Shown here one piece after another: positions 43,628 to 53,163 of a stretch of DNA of 64,000 nucleotides. The DNA lies in contig SVEE01000006.1 in NCBI GenBank assembly GCA_015057525.1, positions 1 through 64,000 of the forward strand, given 5' to 3'. Numbering within the stretch: position 1 is the first letter of the stretch; every line of letters begins with the position of its first letter. The position numbers were made by a program, and so were the translations under genes. The notes beneath the pieces are model-generated. The model had not been told where the DNA came from. It made no database searches and was given only the letters and a program-made list of their open reading frames with translations. Origin of the DNA: Lachnospiraceae bacterium. GTDB taxonomy: Bacteria; Bacillota; Clostridia; Lachnospirales; Lachnospiraceae.

Positions 43628-45946
43628 CTATTCTTCGTCAACTTCAACTGCAATTACATCGCCTGGGGATAATCCCTTTACAACACAGGAAACATAATTC
43701 CCAACTAAAAGATCTTCATTAATATCTTCGCCTTGTATTCTAGTGCTTCCAGCAAGTTCCACATATTTTTTCACAAGCTGTTCATTCTCTATTTTCCATA
43801 CGTAATAAAGTTCTAAACCGTTGGTAGCATACTCCACATGTACACCTTCTTTGGGAATAAGGATTGGTTGTTTTATTGACCATGTTGCATAGCTTGCCAC
43901 ATACTCTCCTTCAACCTCATAAAAACTTTCATCATCCATGGATACATAAAATTCTCCAGAATTATTAGTACAATATGTAATATACACCTCTCCGTTTTCT
44001 GTAAATAAGTACACTTTTTGTTCCGTCTTACTGCCTGACAAAGCAGAAACTCTTCCCGTATAAACCTCACCCGTGTCTTTGTTTGTGACTTCTATAATTT
44101 GATTTATACTCGCTCCATCAGTGTGTTTTACAACAACTTTATTTTCAGATGGACTCTTTATATTGAAAACTCGATTCCCCACTTCAACTTCACTTCCAAC
44201 AGCTTTTATATATGCTACCTCTCCTGATACCTCTGCATATATATTTGACGCACCTGTGCCATCATCCTTTCCTTTTGCCTCAGCATATGCACTTTCCATA
44301 AGCCCAAGTTGATATTCATAATTCAGCACAGCCTGTTCTTTTTGATATTTTACCTGTTCTATCTGATACGCAAGTTCCTCTGGCAAATATGCTCTTTGCT
44401 TTGGGGTGTCTTGATTTTCTTCAGGTATTGCATCTGTGTCAGTTGCAACCTCGGACTGGACATCCGTTGCCGCTATTATCTCTGGGGTTGTTTCTTCTGG
44501 AACTGCCTGTTCTTCGTCCCTTGCCTGAATAGCCTGAGTTTTTTGCTGTTCTAAATCTGTTATTTGAGCATCATAACCAGCAATCATATCTACATGAGCT
44601 GACTTGAAATTTTCAATCTGATTTGCCATCTCAACTAAAGCAGCGCTAGACTCATTAGTCTCAATAGTACAAATTAAATCCCCCTTATTTACAACATCCC
44701 CCGTCTTCACATACACATTTTTAATATTACCTTCGTATTCAGAAAGATATATGGTTGTTCTTGTATTAGAAATATTACAGTTAGGTGCATCCTCAATCAC
44801 ATCATAATCCATACAGATTGCTTCCACAGCCTTATAATTTTCTGGCAAAACTGATTCGGAAGAATAAAAAACTAACTCGCCCTCATTAAGGCCAGAAACA
44901 ACTTCCGAATTAAACTTGTCTGTTACGCCTAATTCAACATATCTTTTTTCTTTCTTCCCTTGGTTGTTTACATACACAAAATCCCCTTCATCATCATGAT
45001 AAAGCGAATCATTACCTACAAAAAGAACATTCTCTGTTATTTGCTTTTGAAAAAATATAGGTATAGTGCTTCCCAGTTCAGGCATAACTGATTGGTTTTC
45101 GAAAGACAATCTTAAATATGGATATTTTTCTCTACTCCCTGATACAACTAACTCTTCAGGAGTATATTCGTATTGATTAAGAAAATACTTCTCACCATTC
45201 AGCACAGTGTAACAAATTGGATAATAGCGAATAATATCAGCATCAATACAAGTATCATCCAACTCAACATAACAACTTTCATAATCTGATATAATTACAA
45301 CGTTTTCTAAGTTACCAGCAACATTTCCACCTGATAAATCTTTGATATATGTAACGTATCCGCTTTCTTTAGCTACAAGTGTTCCATCTGTCACAATTTC
45401 CTGATATTTAGATATATCTTCATTGTATGATTTAATGTTATATTCATAGAGCAAAGTATCATAATTGTGATTTTCTTCCAGTATAGACATTTCTAATCGT
45501 GTAGCATTTATATTCTCATCATCAGCAGCTTCCTGATATCCCATTAATCTGTAGCTGAGTTCCTGTTTCTTAGCATCATATATGCCACAATTCAAGTTAT
45601 ATTGTTCAACACATAAATCCTTTTGGGCTACTATACTATCTATTGTTTCTTGTGCCGACTCAATATCAGCAACCGCTACTACTTGTCCTTTTTCTACATA
45701 CTGTCCTATATCAACCTTTATTTCCGACACATCTGTGCTTGTTTTCCAAAAATGGCAATAATCCGTAGGTACAATTTTACCTCTCTTATATTGAAAATCA
45801 CCGATATCACCATATTGTACTGTTCTATACGATTCATTAGTGGCCACTGGCGCAATGAGTTCCGGTGCATCAATAGAATTTTTACCACATCCACTTAGCA
45901 AACCAAGAAGCATGGAAAGGATTAATAATATATTCACTTTTCGCAT
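43628..45946 (-). CDS. Tandem HlyD/MacA-type adaptor lipoprotein
   Basis: A 772-residue lipoprotein (LLSGCG lipobox, Cys20). It looks like two fused adaptor modules. Module 1 (about 45-370) has a barrel-sandwich start (VDIGQYVEKGQVVAVADIESA), a hairpin and NEGELVFYSS. Module 2 (about 375-772) has VKTGDVVNKGDLICTIETNES, a coiled coil with a Glu/Pro/Thr-rich insert and a second VEVGNRVFNIKSPSEN. Typical MacA adaptors are 330-420 residues. Its ATG overlaps the stop of the next adaptor by one base (TAATG). Confidence 0.8.
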   Translation of the reverse strand: MRKVNILLILSMLLGLLSGCGKNSIDAPELIAPVATNESYRTVQYGDIGDFQYKRGKIVPTDYCHFWKTSTDVSEIKVDIGQYVEKGQVVAVADIESAQETIDSIVAQKDLCVEQYNLNCGIYDAKKQELSYRLMGYQEAADDENINATRLEMSILEENHNYDTLLYEYNIKSYNEDISKYQEIVTDGTLVAKESGYVTYIKDLSGGNVAGNLENVVIISDYESCYVELDDTCIDADIIRYYPICYTVLNGEKYFLNQYEYTPEELVVSGSREKYPYLRLSFENQSVMPELGSTIPIFFQKQITENVLFVGNDSLYHDDEGDFVYVNNQGKKEKRYVELGVTDKFNSEVVSGLNEGELVFYSSESVLPENYKAVEAICMDYDVIEDAPNCNISNTRTTIYLSEYEGNIKNVYVKTGDVVNKGDLICTIETNESSAALVEMANQIENFKSAHVDMIAGYDAQITDLEQQKTQAIQARDEEQAVPEETTPEIIAATDVQSEVATDTDAIPEENQDTPKQRAYLPEELAYQIEQVKYQKEQAVLNYEYQLGLMESAYAEAKGKDDGTGASNIYAEVSGEVAYIKAVGSEVEVGNRVFNIKSPSENKVVVKHTDGASINQIIEVTNKDTGEVYTGRVSALSGSKTEQKVYLFTENGEVYITYCTNNSGEFYVSMDDESFYEVEGEYVASYATWSIKQPILIPKEGVHVEYATNGLELYYVWKIENEQLVKKYVELAGSTRIQGEDINEDLLVGNYVSCVVKGLSPGDVIAVEVDEE

Positions 45947-46950
45947 TATTTAATCACCACCCTATCTCCTTCACTAAGTCCTTCCGTAATCACTGTGTAA
46001 CCATCCATAGAAACACCTGTCTTTACATAGACCGCTTGTTTACAATTATTATCATCCAAAAGATATACAATATATTTCCCATCCAGTTCTTTTACCGAAT
46101 TGTTAGGCACATATATTACATCTTTCATTTCTCCCTTGCTAACAGCCATGAACATCATGCTGACACCTGGCAATGCTCCATCTTCCATTACCGCCTTGAA
46201 GCATAAACTTTTTATTACATTACCCTCTGCATCCTTACCTTCTTCTGTTATTCCAACTAACTCCATGTCATATTCTGCAACTCCGTACGTGCCAGTATAA
46301 ATATCCCCCACCACAAAATTATAGTCGTCAGAGGTAGTCGCAAAATACTCTCCGTCATCATACACAACGGTCACTAAATTGTCGTTACTGTTAACGGTTC
46401 CGTAATCTAAAATATCCGATAGATATGACACCATTCCATCGCCTTCTGCAACAATGCTATAGCTATCTAGTTTTGCATTTAAGCCCTCTATATAAAGCCT
46501 ACTCACCTCAATATCTTCCTTAAGCATTTCTATATCCTTGCTATAGTCAGTACCTGCATCAATAGTCGCCAAATTCTCATAGTGATCCAGTAAAAGTTGT
46601 TGCTGTTCCAGCTGAGCTTCATAGGAATCTATTTGAGCCTCTATATCTCCTGACTTAAATGATATAAGTACATCTCCCCTAGATACGATGTCGCCCACTT
46701 CCACATACACTTGATTTATTTTCATCTCATCGTATCTTGAAAAGTAACTCACATTCTCCATATCCTTTGCTTCAAGAGTAAGCTCAAGTACAGGTTGCAA
46801 ATCTCCCTTAACTACATCAAAGGTTTCATAAACCTTCTGCTCGTACTCATTTATGGTTACCTGAGCAGGAATTTTCATATTTTCATCTCCGCAACCAGAA
46901 AGCAGACATAAAATCGTTGTCAAAATTAAAAATCTATTTTTCTTGTTCAT
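45946..46950 (-). CDS. HlyD/MacA-type efflux adaptor lipoprotein
   Basis: A 334-residue adaptor with a lipoprotein signal (FLILTTILCLLSGCG, lipobox LSGC). The barrel-sandwich half (VEVGDIVSRGDVLISFKSGDI), a coiled-coil hairpin (about 105-160), the returning half, and the C-terminal VPNNSVKELDGKYIVYLL, YTVITEGLSEGDRVVIK are the order of MacA-like adaptors. It is the first gene of the efflux operon; the 772-residue adaptor follows with TAATG overlap. Confidence 0.88.
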   Translation of the reverse strand: MNKKNRFLILTTILCLLSGCGDENMKIPAQVTINEYEQKVYETFDVVKGDLQPVLELTLEAKDMENVSYFSRYDEMKINQVYVEVGDIVSRGDVLISFKSGDIEAQIDSYEAQLEQQQLLLDHYENLATIDAGTDYSKDIEMLKEDIEVSRLYIEGLNAKLDSYSIVAEGDGMVSYLSDILDYGTVNSNDNLVTVVYDDGEYFATTSDDYNFVVGDIYTGTYGVAEYDMELVGITEEGKDAEGNVIKSLCFKAVMEDGALPGVSMMFMAVSKGEMKDVIYVPNNSVKELDGKYIVYLLDDNNCKQAVYVKTGVSMDGYTVITEGLSEGDRVVIK

Positions 46951-47041
46951 ACTTTCTTCCTTTCAGACAACATTCTTATAATTTCTCCCTATTTGTCATT
47001 ATACAGTAAACTATACTACTAAAAAACATCAAATTTGTATC

Positions 47042-47070
47042 AAAAAAGACCATTCTAAAAAAGAATGGTC
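47042..47070 (-). terminator. Terminator of the flippase gene
   Basis: On the minus strand GACCATTCT-TTTTT-AGAATGGTC followed by TTTTTT. Confidence 0.88.
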
Positions 47071-47076
47071 AAATTT

Positions 47077-48597
47077 TTATCTTTTTATAATTCGTTTTAC
47101 TATTTCCTTGGTCTGTTCAAACTCCTTCGTTCTACAATATACAAGCAAGAACAACACATTAGATATAACAGTTACTATGACTGCCTTAAGTAACATTGTT
47201 CCCCAACCAGTATCTGGAATAAGAGAACATATACAATAACATGCCGTACAAACAACTACGGTAACTGCTGCATAATAAAGAATTCTACAAACATAGTCCT
47301 TCATACCTCTCTTAAATATACAGGTGAACATGTTGTGTAAAATCCAAGGCATCCCTACTACAACCATAGATATAACTGTTGAAAGAATAACACCGTATAC
47401 ACCAATATAATTAACAAGAATTAAATTCAAAATAAGATTCACAAAGGCTGTTACTATTGGTCTAAATCTATCCTCATGCCATATTCCGGCAGCATCCTTA
47501 TATGTTATAAACAACTGATTAATCTGGTCTACGAAGAAATATATCACAAAACATATTACAACATTAAAACCAAACAAGGATTCATTCCCCTGCCATATTT
47601 TCATAAACGGCTGATAGAGACAAAGAAGCAACACACTGCAAAATCCCGACAACCAGCTTATTATAAAGGTGAGTTTCTTTAAATCTGCATAATTTTTCTC
47701 CGGTGTATCCACAACAATACTATTACCAATACCGGCCGTACAAGAATTAAATACAACTTTTATGATACCCATAGCAGCAGTGAGAATATAGTAATAGTTG
47801 TTATAAACCGCAACAACTGTAAGACCCAAAAACGCCGAAATAACAATGGAGTCAGCAGAGGACACAATTACCATACCAAGCTTCATTGTGAATAAGTCTT
47901 TTATTCTCTGGTTAATCTTTTTAACTACTTCCTTATCCATTTCCCCCTCAGGCTGATACTCAGGATACATTTTATTTGCAAAATGGGCAATTATAACATT
48001 AGTAAATGCCTGAGTAACAATAGAAGCAATTAAATACCAATAATAATCCTTAAGGAAAATTACAATTGCAAACTGTATAAGATACTGAACTGTATTCGTT
48101 GCTATAGTAACCTTGCTGGCAACATCATTTCTCTGATGAGCTACGAGCAAGCTATTCTTATATGCAAACAACCAGTAAGTCATAACTGTACAAAACAGAT
48201 TAAGCCAATACACAATATATACGTCTATATCCGCTGGCACATCTCCCTTTATAAGATGTGGTATAAACGGAGTAAGAATAATACCTGCTACTGCTATTAC
48301 AAGACCTATTATTCTATAGTATTTTTTATATAATTTTAAAAGAGCGCATATCTGCTTTTTATCGCCGTCGATTATTGGCTGATACATGCTGTATACCATA
48401 GCTGAACCAACACCCAGCTCAGCTAAATTAAGTACCCAAAGAATAGAACCAAACAAGCTGTTAAGTCCAAGATACTGCATGCCCATGAAATACATCATTA
48501 CTGTACGCATGGCAAACGGCAACAATATTTGATATCCCTTTAGCAGCATTCCAAAAACAACATTTCTGGATGCATTTCCCACTCTGCTTTCCTGCAT
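47077..48597 (-). CDS. Polysaccharide flippase (Wzx/MATE-like, MOP superfamily)
   Basis: A 506-residue membrane protein with about 13-14 hydrophobic segments. The N-terminus (RNVVFGMLLKGYQILLPFAMRTVM) and the Pro/Gly-containing LNSLFGSILWVLNLAELGVGSAM segment resemble O-antigen and teuronic-acid-type flippases. It should move lipid-linked sugars across the membrane. The two glycosyltransferases at 21.5-23.6 kb are candidates to work with it but are not linked. It is monocistronic; GGCAGG precedes the ATG. Confidence 0.85.
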   Translation of the reverse strand: MQESRVGNASRNVVFGMLLKGYQILLPFAMRTVMMYFMGMQYLGLNSLFGSILWVLNLAELGVGSAMVYSMYQPIIDGDKKQICALLKLYKKYYRIIGLVIAVAGIILTPFIPHLIKGDVPADIDVYIVYWLNLFCTVMTYWLFAYKNSLLVAHQRNDVASKVTIATNTVQYLIQFAIVIFLKDYYWYLIASIVTQAFTNVIIAHFANKMYPEYQPEGEMDKEVVKKINQRIKDLFTMKLGMVIVSSADSIVISAFLGLTVVAVYNNYYYILTAAMGIIKVVFNSCTAGIGNSIVVDTPEKNYADLKKLTFIISWLSGFCSVLLLCLYQPFMKIWQGNESLFGFNVVICFVIYFFVDQINQLFITYKDAAGIWHEDRFRPIVTAFVNLILNLILVNYIGVYGVILSTVISMVVVGMPWILHNMFTCIFKRGMKDYVCRILYYAAVTVVVCTACYCICSLIPDTGWGTMLLKAVIVTVISNVLFLLVYCRTKEFEQTKEIVKRIIKR

Positions 48598-48692
48598 AAT
48601 AACCTGCCTTTATACACTTGCTTTTTATCATTTTATCTAGTAAGATTATTAACTGTAAATAATAATTTATATACCATATGGAGATGATTATA

Positions 48693-49721
48693 ATGAATTC
48701 ATTCAGTCCAGTCAATATTACCATAAATCTTGATAAACTGAAATATAATATACAACATAGTTTTGAATTATGCAAAGCCAAATCTATAGATTTGGCCTTT
48801 GTTTCAAAAAGCATATGTGGCGATGAAAGCATTATGGCAGCAGTTGAAGAAACCCCTGTCAAAGTAATTGCGGATTCCCGTTTAGATAATTTCGCCAAAA
48901 TGAACACTACTAAAACTAAAATGCTTATCCGCCCAGCTGTTCCTGCCGAAGCTAAAGCAGTTGTAAAGTTTACCGATGCAAGCTTTCAAACTGAACTGGG
49001 GACAATCAAGAAAATCGAAACAGAAGCATCAAAGCAAAACAAGATTCACGATGTGCTCTTAATGATTGATATCGGTGATTTACGAGATGGTATTCAATAT
49101 ACTGATACTTCAAAGATTTACGAAACAGCTTCCTATGTTCACGAAAGCAAACACCTTAGACTTGTTGGAGTTGCCGCAAACTATAACTGTTTCCTTGGTC
49201 TCTTACCTGACAAAGATAATATGACTACATTGGCAGAAGTATTCAATTCTCTCAAGGCCTTATACGATGTGGATAATCCTATATTATCTGGCGGAACTTC
49301 AAGCTCAGTATCACTTTTAACTAACAAGGATTTATTTATCCCTTCCGAAATAAGCCAAATCCGTATGGGAGAGGCTATCATGCTTGGACGTGACCCAGCA
49401 GACAATACATTTATAGATGGCTATGCTACAGATGTTTTTACACTGGAAGTTCCTATTATCGAAGTACACAAAAAGAATCTATCAGATGGTTCTTCTATGT
49501 TGCGTGGTGTGCTTTCTATAGGCAAACAGGATTTACAAACAGACAAAATCATACCATTAGATACTAGAATCAAAATACTTGGTGCCTGTTCCGACGAATG
49601 CGTCATTGACTTAACAGATGCACCAGAATACAAATCAGGCGACACAGTTAAATTCATGCTAGAATATGGCGCACTGATGACTGCCTTTGCAGGACAGTTT
49701 ATAAACAAAAAATACATTTAG
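48693..49721 (+). CDS. Alanine/ornithine racemase-like PLP enzyme
   Basis: A 342-residue fold-type III PLP protein. The PLP lysine is K39 in DLAFVSKSICGD, the pattern (K-x-x-CGD) seen in ornithine racemase-type proteins. A TIM-barrel core continues with LRLVGVAANYNCFLG, ILSGGTSSSVSLL and IRMGEAIMLGRD. The family interconverts L- and D-amino acids such as ornithine or alanine; the substrate is not certain. The ATG at 48693 follows GGAGATGA; an ATG 15 bp upstream has no ribosome site. The 330-bp inverted repeat starts 15 bp downstream. Confidence 0.82.
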   Translation: MNSFSPVNITINLDKLKYNIQHSFELCKAKSIDLAFVSKSICGDESIMAAVEETPVKVIADSRLDNFAKMNTTKTKMLIRPAVPAEAKAVVKFTDASFQTELGTIKKIETEASKQNKIHDVLLMIDIGDLRDGIQYTDTSKIYETASYVHESKHLRLVGVAANYNCFLGLLPDKDNMTTLAEVFNSLKALYDVDNPILSGGTSSSVSLLTNKDLFIPSEISQIRMGEAIMLGRDPADNTFIDGYATDVFTLEVPIIEVHKKNLSDGSSMLRGVLSIGKQDLQTDKIIPLDTRIKILGACSDECVIDLTDAPEYKSGDTVKFMLEYGALMTAFAGQFINKKYI

Positions 49722-49735
49722 CAAATACGCAGTAT

Positions 49736-50065
49736 ATGGCTTTAGAGGGCATGTCTCTTGTCCTATGGTAATATATATTTTGCTTGCAAGCTACAGAAGT
49801 TGCAAATAACTATGATTTTCAACATGGGATTTTTGATTATGTGCTGCTTCGGAAAACTCACAGCCCGTAAAAACAAAAGGATACTACTGTCTTTAAACTT
49901 TACAGTTTAGACAGCAGTATCCTTTTATTTTTGCCGCGCAGCTCAAACACTTCCTTCACAGCACAATTTATCCCATGTTTGAAAATCAAGGTATTTGTAA
50001 CTTCCTACTTGTCAGCGCAAAATATATATTACCATTGGCAAAAGACATGCATCCTCTAAAGCCAT
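49736..50065. repeat. 330-bp imperfect inverted repeat with terminator core
   Basis: The intergenic stretch is one long palindrome centred at 49901.5. Its ends match perfectly (ATGGCTTTAGAGG and CCTCTAAAGCCAT), and a 19-bp block (49765-49783) recurs inverted at 50017-50035. Its core AAAAGGATACTACTGTCTTTAAACT/AGTTTAGACAGCAGTATCCTTTT is a strong stem. By eye the arms (~160 bp each) agree at roughly three quarters of positions. No ORF with a ribosome site is present, and no target duplication was seen. It may be a MITE, a large structured RNA, or a transcriptional barrier. Confidence 0.85.
49875..49928. terminator. Core hairpin of the inverted repeat acting as bidirectional terminator
   Basis: AAAAGGATACTACTGTCTTTAAACT-TTAC-AGTTTAGACAGCAGTATCCTTTT with a 2-nt bulge, flanked by A- and T-runs. 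It separates the convergent racemase and gatD-like genes. Confidence 0.8.
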
Positions 50066-50078
50066 CCTCTATTAGTCC

Positions 50079-50870
50079 CTAAAATGGATTATTGATTATT
50101 CCATCCTGTTTATTTTTTTCTCTGATGAAGTTCTTCTTGAGAGCAAGCCCCTCCTTTGCATACTCCATAAAAGAAAGACTATCCCCTGGGTCAGATACAC
50201 TCTTCCCTTTACGCTTAGCAGCTTCCTTAAGGATTCTTACACCTAACCAAGGATTACTTGCAAGAAGCGGACCTACAGTGTTTGTGAAGCAAACATTCTT
50301 GTAACGAGCACCCTCTACAGGGTCTGTACAGTTATTACCATATCCGTACAAAAGTGAACCAAATGGTTTTGTGCTCTTAAGTTTAAAATCAAAACGCTGA
50401 ATCTGACAACCAGCTATTTCAAGACCGTCAGAGGTCTTCCAATAAATATCATCACCATAAACCTCTTTAGTAAGCATCGGTGATTTAGTTCTGTTTAACT
50501 CAGTTGCAGTCATATCAAGAATACCTAAGCTAGGGATACTATCACCATTAACAAGCTTAGTCTCTTTGCCAAGGATACAACCTGTAGAACCTGTGCAAAG
50601 AACAAAACCATCTTCTTCCACATAGGTTTTTAACTGGTCGCTGTAATGTGCCATATCCTCTGCAACATATTTTAGATCACGAAGTTGACCAGCACCCATA
50701 TAAACTACATCAACCCCAAAGAAATCAGGTATATCCTTATAAGTGCTGACCTTTAAAATATTAAGCTCAATATCCATTGCCTCTGCAATCTTCTTAAACG
50801 CCATTACATTGCCTCTGTCACCGTGAAGATTTAAGATGTCAGGATATAACCAAACAAGATTCATTTTCAT
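50079..50870 (-). CDS. GatD/CobQ-like glutamine amidotransferase homologue with missing catalytic His
   Basis: A 263-residue protein of the class I, CobB/CobQ-like GATase group. Its start (YPDILNLHGDRGNVMAFKK) and the gene order with a MurT-like ligase point to GatD. The nucleophile Cys is kept (C92, VLCTGSTGCILG), although the flanking GGYQ is altered. The usual histidine in GTYLHGPLL is replaced: the segment reads FTNTVGPLL, with Val199 at the His position, and the HGG segment before it is also changed. It may not hydrolyse glutamine. It lies 3 bp after the MurT-like gene. Confidence 0.7.
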   Translation of the reverse strand: MKMNLVWLYPDILNLHGDRGNVMAFKKIAEAMDIELNILKVSTYKDIPDFFGVDVVYMGAGQLRDLKYVAEDMAHYSDQLKTYVEEDGFVLCTGSTGCILGKETKLVNGDSIPSLGILDMTATELNRTKSPMLTKEVYGDDIYWKTSDGLEIAGCQIQRFDFKLKSTKPFGSLLYGYGNNCTDPVEGARYKNVCFTNTVGPLLASNPWLGVRILKEAAKRKGKSVSDPGDSLSFMEYAKEGLALKKNFIREKNKQDGIINNPF

Positions 50871-50872
50871 AA

Positions 50873-52240
50873 TTATATACCCTTTCCTTTCTTATACTTT
50901 TCTACACTGTTCAAGCAATCATAATAAGAGTGCATCCATGTAAGCAAATATATACTGTTGCAATCATAATTCTCAAGTTCCTTAAGAAGCTTATCATAAC
51001 TATTTGTAGGAAGAACAGAAATATCTTCTTTATCCACACCTTCAAGAATAAGTCTTGTTGCCTGGTCATAGGCAATAACATTGGACATACAAATATATTT
51101 TTTTACATTACTCTTAATAAGCTTAGTAAGGTCACAATCGTAAGCATAATACATACCTGTGTAGTTCGGAGTAAAATCCACAACCTCACTTAAATCAAGA
51201 ACCACTATCTTTTCCTTTTTATCAGCCGCTGTTACATTGATGGCACTTTGAAGAGTAACCGGAGTTTCCTGTTTGATTCTAAGATAATTAATAGTTCTAC
51301 CACCAAAGTACATTTGCTCAACTCGTCCACTCTGAATTTGGAAATCATTTATAGACTTTTGAATTCCTGCATCAGAAATACCCTCATACTTAGCAAATGC
51401 AATCATAGAAGAATAGCAATACATAAAATCCTTGCTGATATATTTTACATCAAATTTCTTATCATCTACAGTAATATAATTCTTTGTAGGATTTACGCTT
51501 ACTATTGTAGCGTCCTCCTCACTCTTTAAATCGCATCCTGTACATTTGAACTTACCTATGTTAAGAAGATTTTCGTACTCATAAGTAATTGGGCTATGGC
51601 AAACCGGACAAGAACAATTAACAGTGAATTCATTAGTGTCTCTATCCTCATCCTTCTCTCCTGCTACACTGTAATAACTTACAGAAGGCTTACCCATACC
51701 AAGAGATGTAGCATTAGGTTCATCACCATTAAGTATAAGGTGTACATCTCTTCCTATTGCAGAACTAATTTTCTGCATTATAACACCTGGTTCACCATTA
51801 CGCTGAGACTGATCCTTTAATACATTGGTAACAAGAATTACATGAGGTGTAATCTTAGATGAAACTATAGGTAAATATCTTTCGTCCACCTCAAGAATTA
51901 CATAGTCGCACTCAACCACACCGGATTTGTTTGCACTTCTAATAAGCGCAGTAGCAACTCCTCTTTCCATATTTGCACCGATGGCATTAGTACATACAGT
52001 TTTGCCCTCACTCTCTACAAGCTGAGCTAACATACCTGTTGTAGTAGTCTTTCCTCCAGTTCCTGTAACCATAACTATTCTAGTTTCAGGTTTGTACTCA
52101 AAATACTTTATGAAATTTTTCATAATTATATTGGCAATTCCACCCGGCCAGGTAGTTCCTGAAATTTTAGGTAATATTTTTGTGATTGCCATAACTGCTT
52201 TACCTATGTAAAAAGCAATCATAAAATGTATTCTTTTCAT
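50873..52240 (-). CDS. MurT-like Mur ligase homologue (divergent)
   Basis: A 455-residue Mur ligase-type protein. The P-loop reads VTGTGGKTTTTGM (usually GTNGKTT), and EVDE follows. A zinc ribbon with Cys211, Cys214, Cys233 and Cys236 is inserted, as in MurT. The C-terminal DUF1727-type region starts QSGRVEQMYFGGR, but the KNPAGF-type motif of MurT is replaced by IKQETPVTLQ. Normal MurT with GatD amidates the D-Glu of lipid II. Here both partners lack conserved residues, so the reaction may differ. GGGAGGATG precedes the ATG. Confidence 0.75.
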   Translation of the reverse strand: MKRIHFMIAFYIGKAVMAITKILPKISGTTWPGGIANIIMKNFIKYFEYKPETRIVMVTGTGGKTTTTGMLAQLVESEGKTVCTNAIGANMERGVATALIRSANKSGVVECDYVILEVDERYLPIVSSKITPHVILVTNVLKDQSQRNGEPGVIMQKISSAIGRDVHLILNGDEPNATSLGMGKPSVSYYSVAGEKDEDRDTNEFTVNCSCPVCHSPITYEYENLLNIGKFKCTGCDLKSEEDATIVSVNPTKNYITVDDKKFDVKYISKDFMYCYSSMIAFAKYEGISDAGIQKSINDFQIQSGRVEQMYFGGRTINYLRIKQETPVTLQSAINVTAADKKEKIVVLDLSEVVDFTPNYTGMYYAYDCDLTKLIKSNVKKYICMSNVIAYDQATRLILEGVDKEDISVLPTNSYDKLLKELENYDCNSIYLLTWMHSYYDCLNSVEKYKKGKGI

Positions 52241-52504
52241 GTTACATCCTCCCAGTTATTGTATACAAACAGTCATACAACGACTAATTTTCATCATAAT
52301 CTTCATTGTACTATAACTAATAAAATTATTAAAGCCTTTTCAAAATATTATTGACACTTTTTACCTTTATTAAATTATTAATGCTCGCATTTACTTTTTT
52401 TATTCTCTACGATAAAATTAAACAAATGATACAAATTTGATGAATTTTGTTTTTATAATATTATTGGACTTTTTGCACCCTTTTAAAACACAAAGGAGGT
52501 TCAT
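52241..52504. other. Divergent intergenic region between murT-like gene and response regulator
   Basis: This 264-bp AT-rich region must hold promoters for both divergent operons. A TATAAT occurs near 52454 but no good -35 at the right spacing was found. No ORF or RNA structure was recognised. Confidence 0.3.
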
Positions 52505-53161
52505 ATGATAAAAATACTAACCGTTGAAGACGATAAGCCTATCTCTGATTTAATAAAACTAAACCTTACAGCTGCAGGTTATGACTGCACCTGTGCATAT
52601 GACGGAATGTCAGCAGCAGACATGCTAGAAGAAAATTCCTTCGATTTAATACTTCTTGACATTATGCTCCCTAAAGTTGATGGCTACGAACTACTTGAGT
52701 ATATCAAACCGCTAAAAATACCAGTCATCTTTTTAACAGCTAAATCTGATATAAACGACAGAGTAAAGGGATTAACTTTAGGTGCTGAAGATTACATTAT
52801 AAAGCCATTTGAAATAGTTGAACTTCTGGCAAGAATTAATGTGGTTTTACGACGCTATAACAAAAACTCATCCAGCCTTACCTTCGAAGATTTAACAATA
52901 GATACTGATAATAAAACTGTCGCCAAAAACGGTCAAAACATTGAACTTACACCTAAAGAGTTTGAGCTCTTAGTTATGTTGGTGCGAAACATAAATATAA
53001 CTTTATTCAGAGAAAAAATTTACGAGAGTATTTGGGAAAGTGACTATTTGGGAGACACAAGAACTCTCGACTTACATATTCAAAGACTGAGAAAAAAAAC
53101 TGGACTTGATAAGAAACTTAAAACAATTTACAAAGTCGGATACAGACTTGAAAGTGAGTAA
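52505..53161 (+). CDS. OmpR/PhoB-family response regulator
   Basis: A 218-residue DNA-binding response regulator. Receiver domain: acidic pair EDD (8-10), phospho-acceptor Asp52 (LILLDIMLPKVDG), and the conserved Lys in FLTAKSD. The C-terminal winged helix (NIELTPKEFELLVML, DTRTLDLHIQRLRKK) is OmpR type. CAAAGGAGG precedes the ATG. The histidine kinase starts 2 bp after its stop. The target genes are unknown; the third gene of the operon and the convergent genes are candidates. Confidence 0.95.
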   Translation: MIKILTVEDDKPISDLIKLNLTAAGYDCTCAYDGMSAADMLEENSFDLILLDIMLPKVDGYELLEYIKPLKIPVIFLTAKSDINDRVKGLTLGAEDYIIKPFEIVELLARINVVLRRYNKNSSSLTFEDLTIDTDNKTVAKNGQNIELTPKEFELLVMLVRNINITLFREKIYESIWESDYLGDTRTLDLHIQRLRKKTGLDKKLKTIYKVGYRLESE

Positions 53162-53163
53162 TA

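Noticed and set aside
49736-50065. Insertion sequence
   Set aside because: The palindrome carries no transposase ORF and no clear target duplication. A MITE is still possible, so it is listed as a repeat and finding only.
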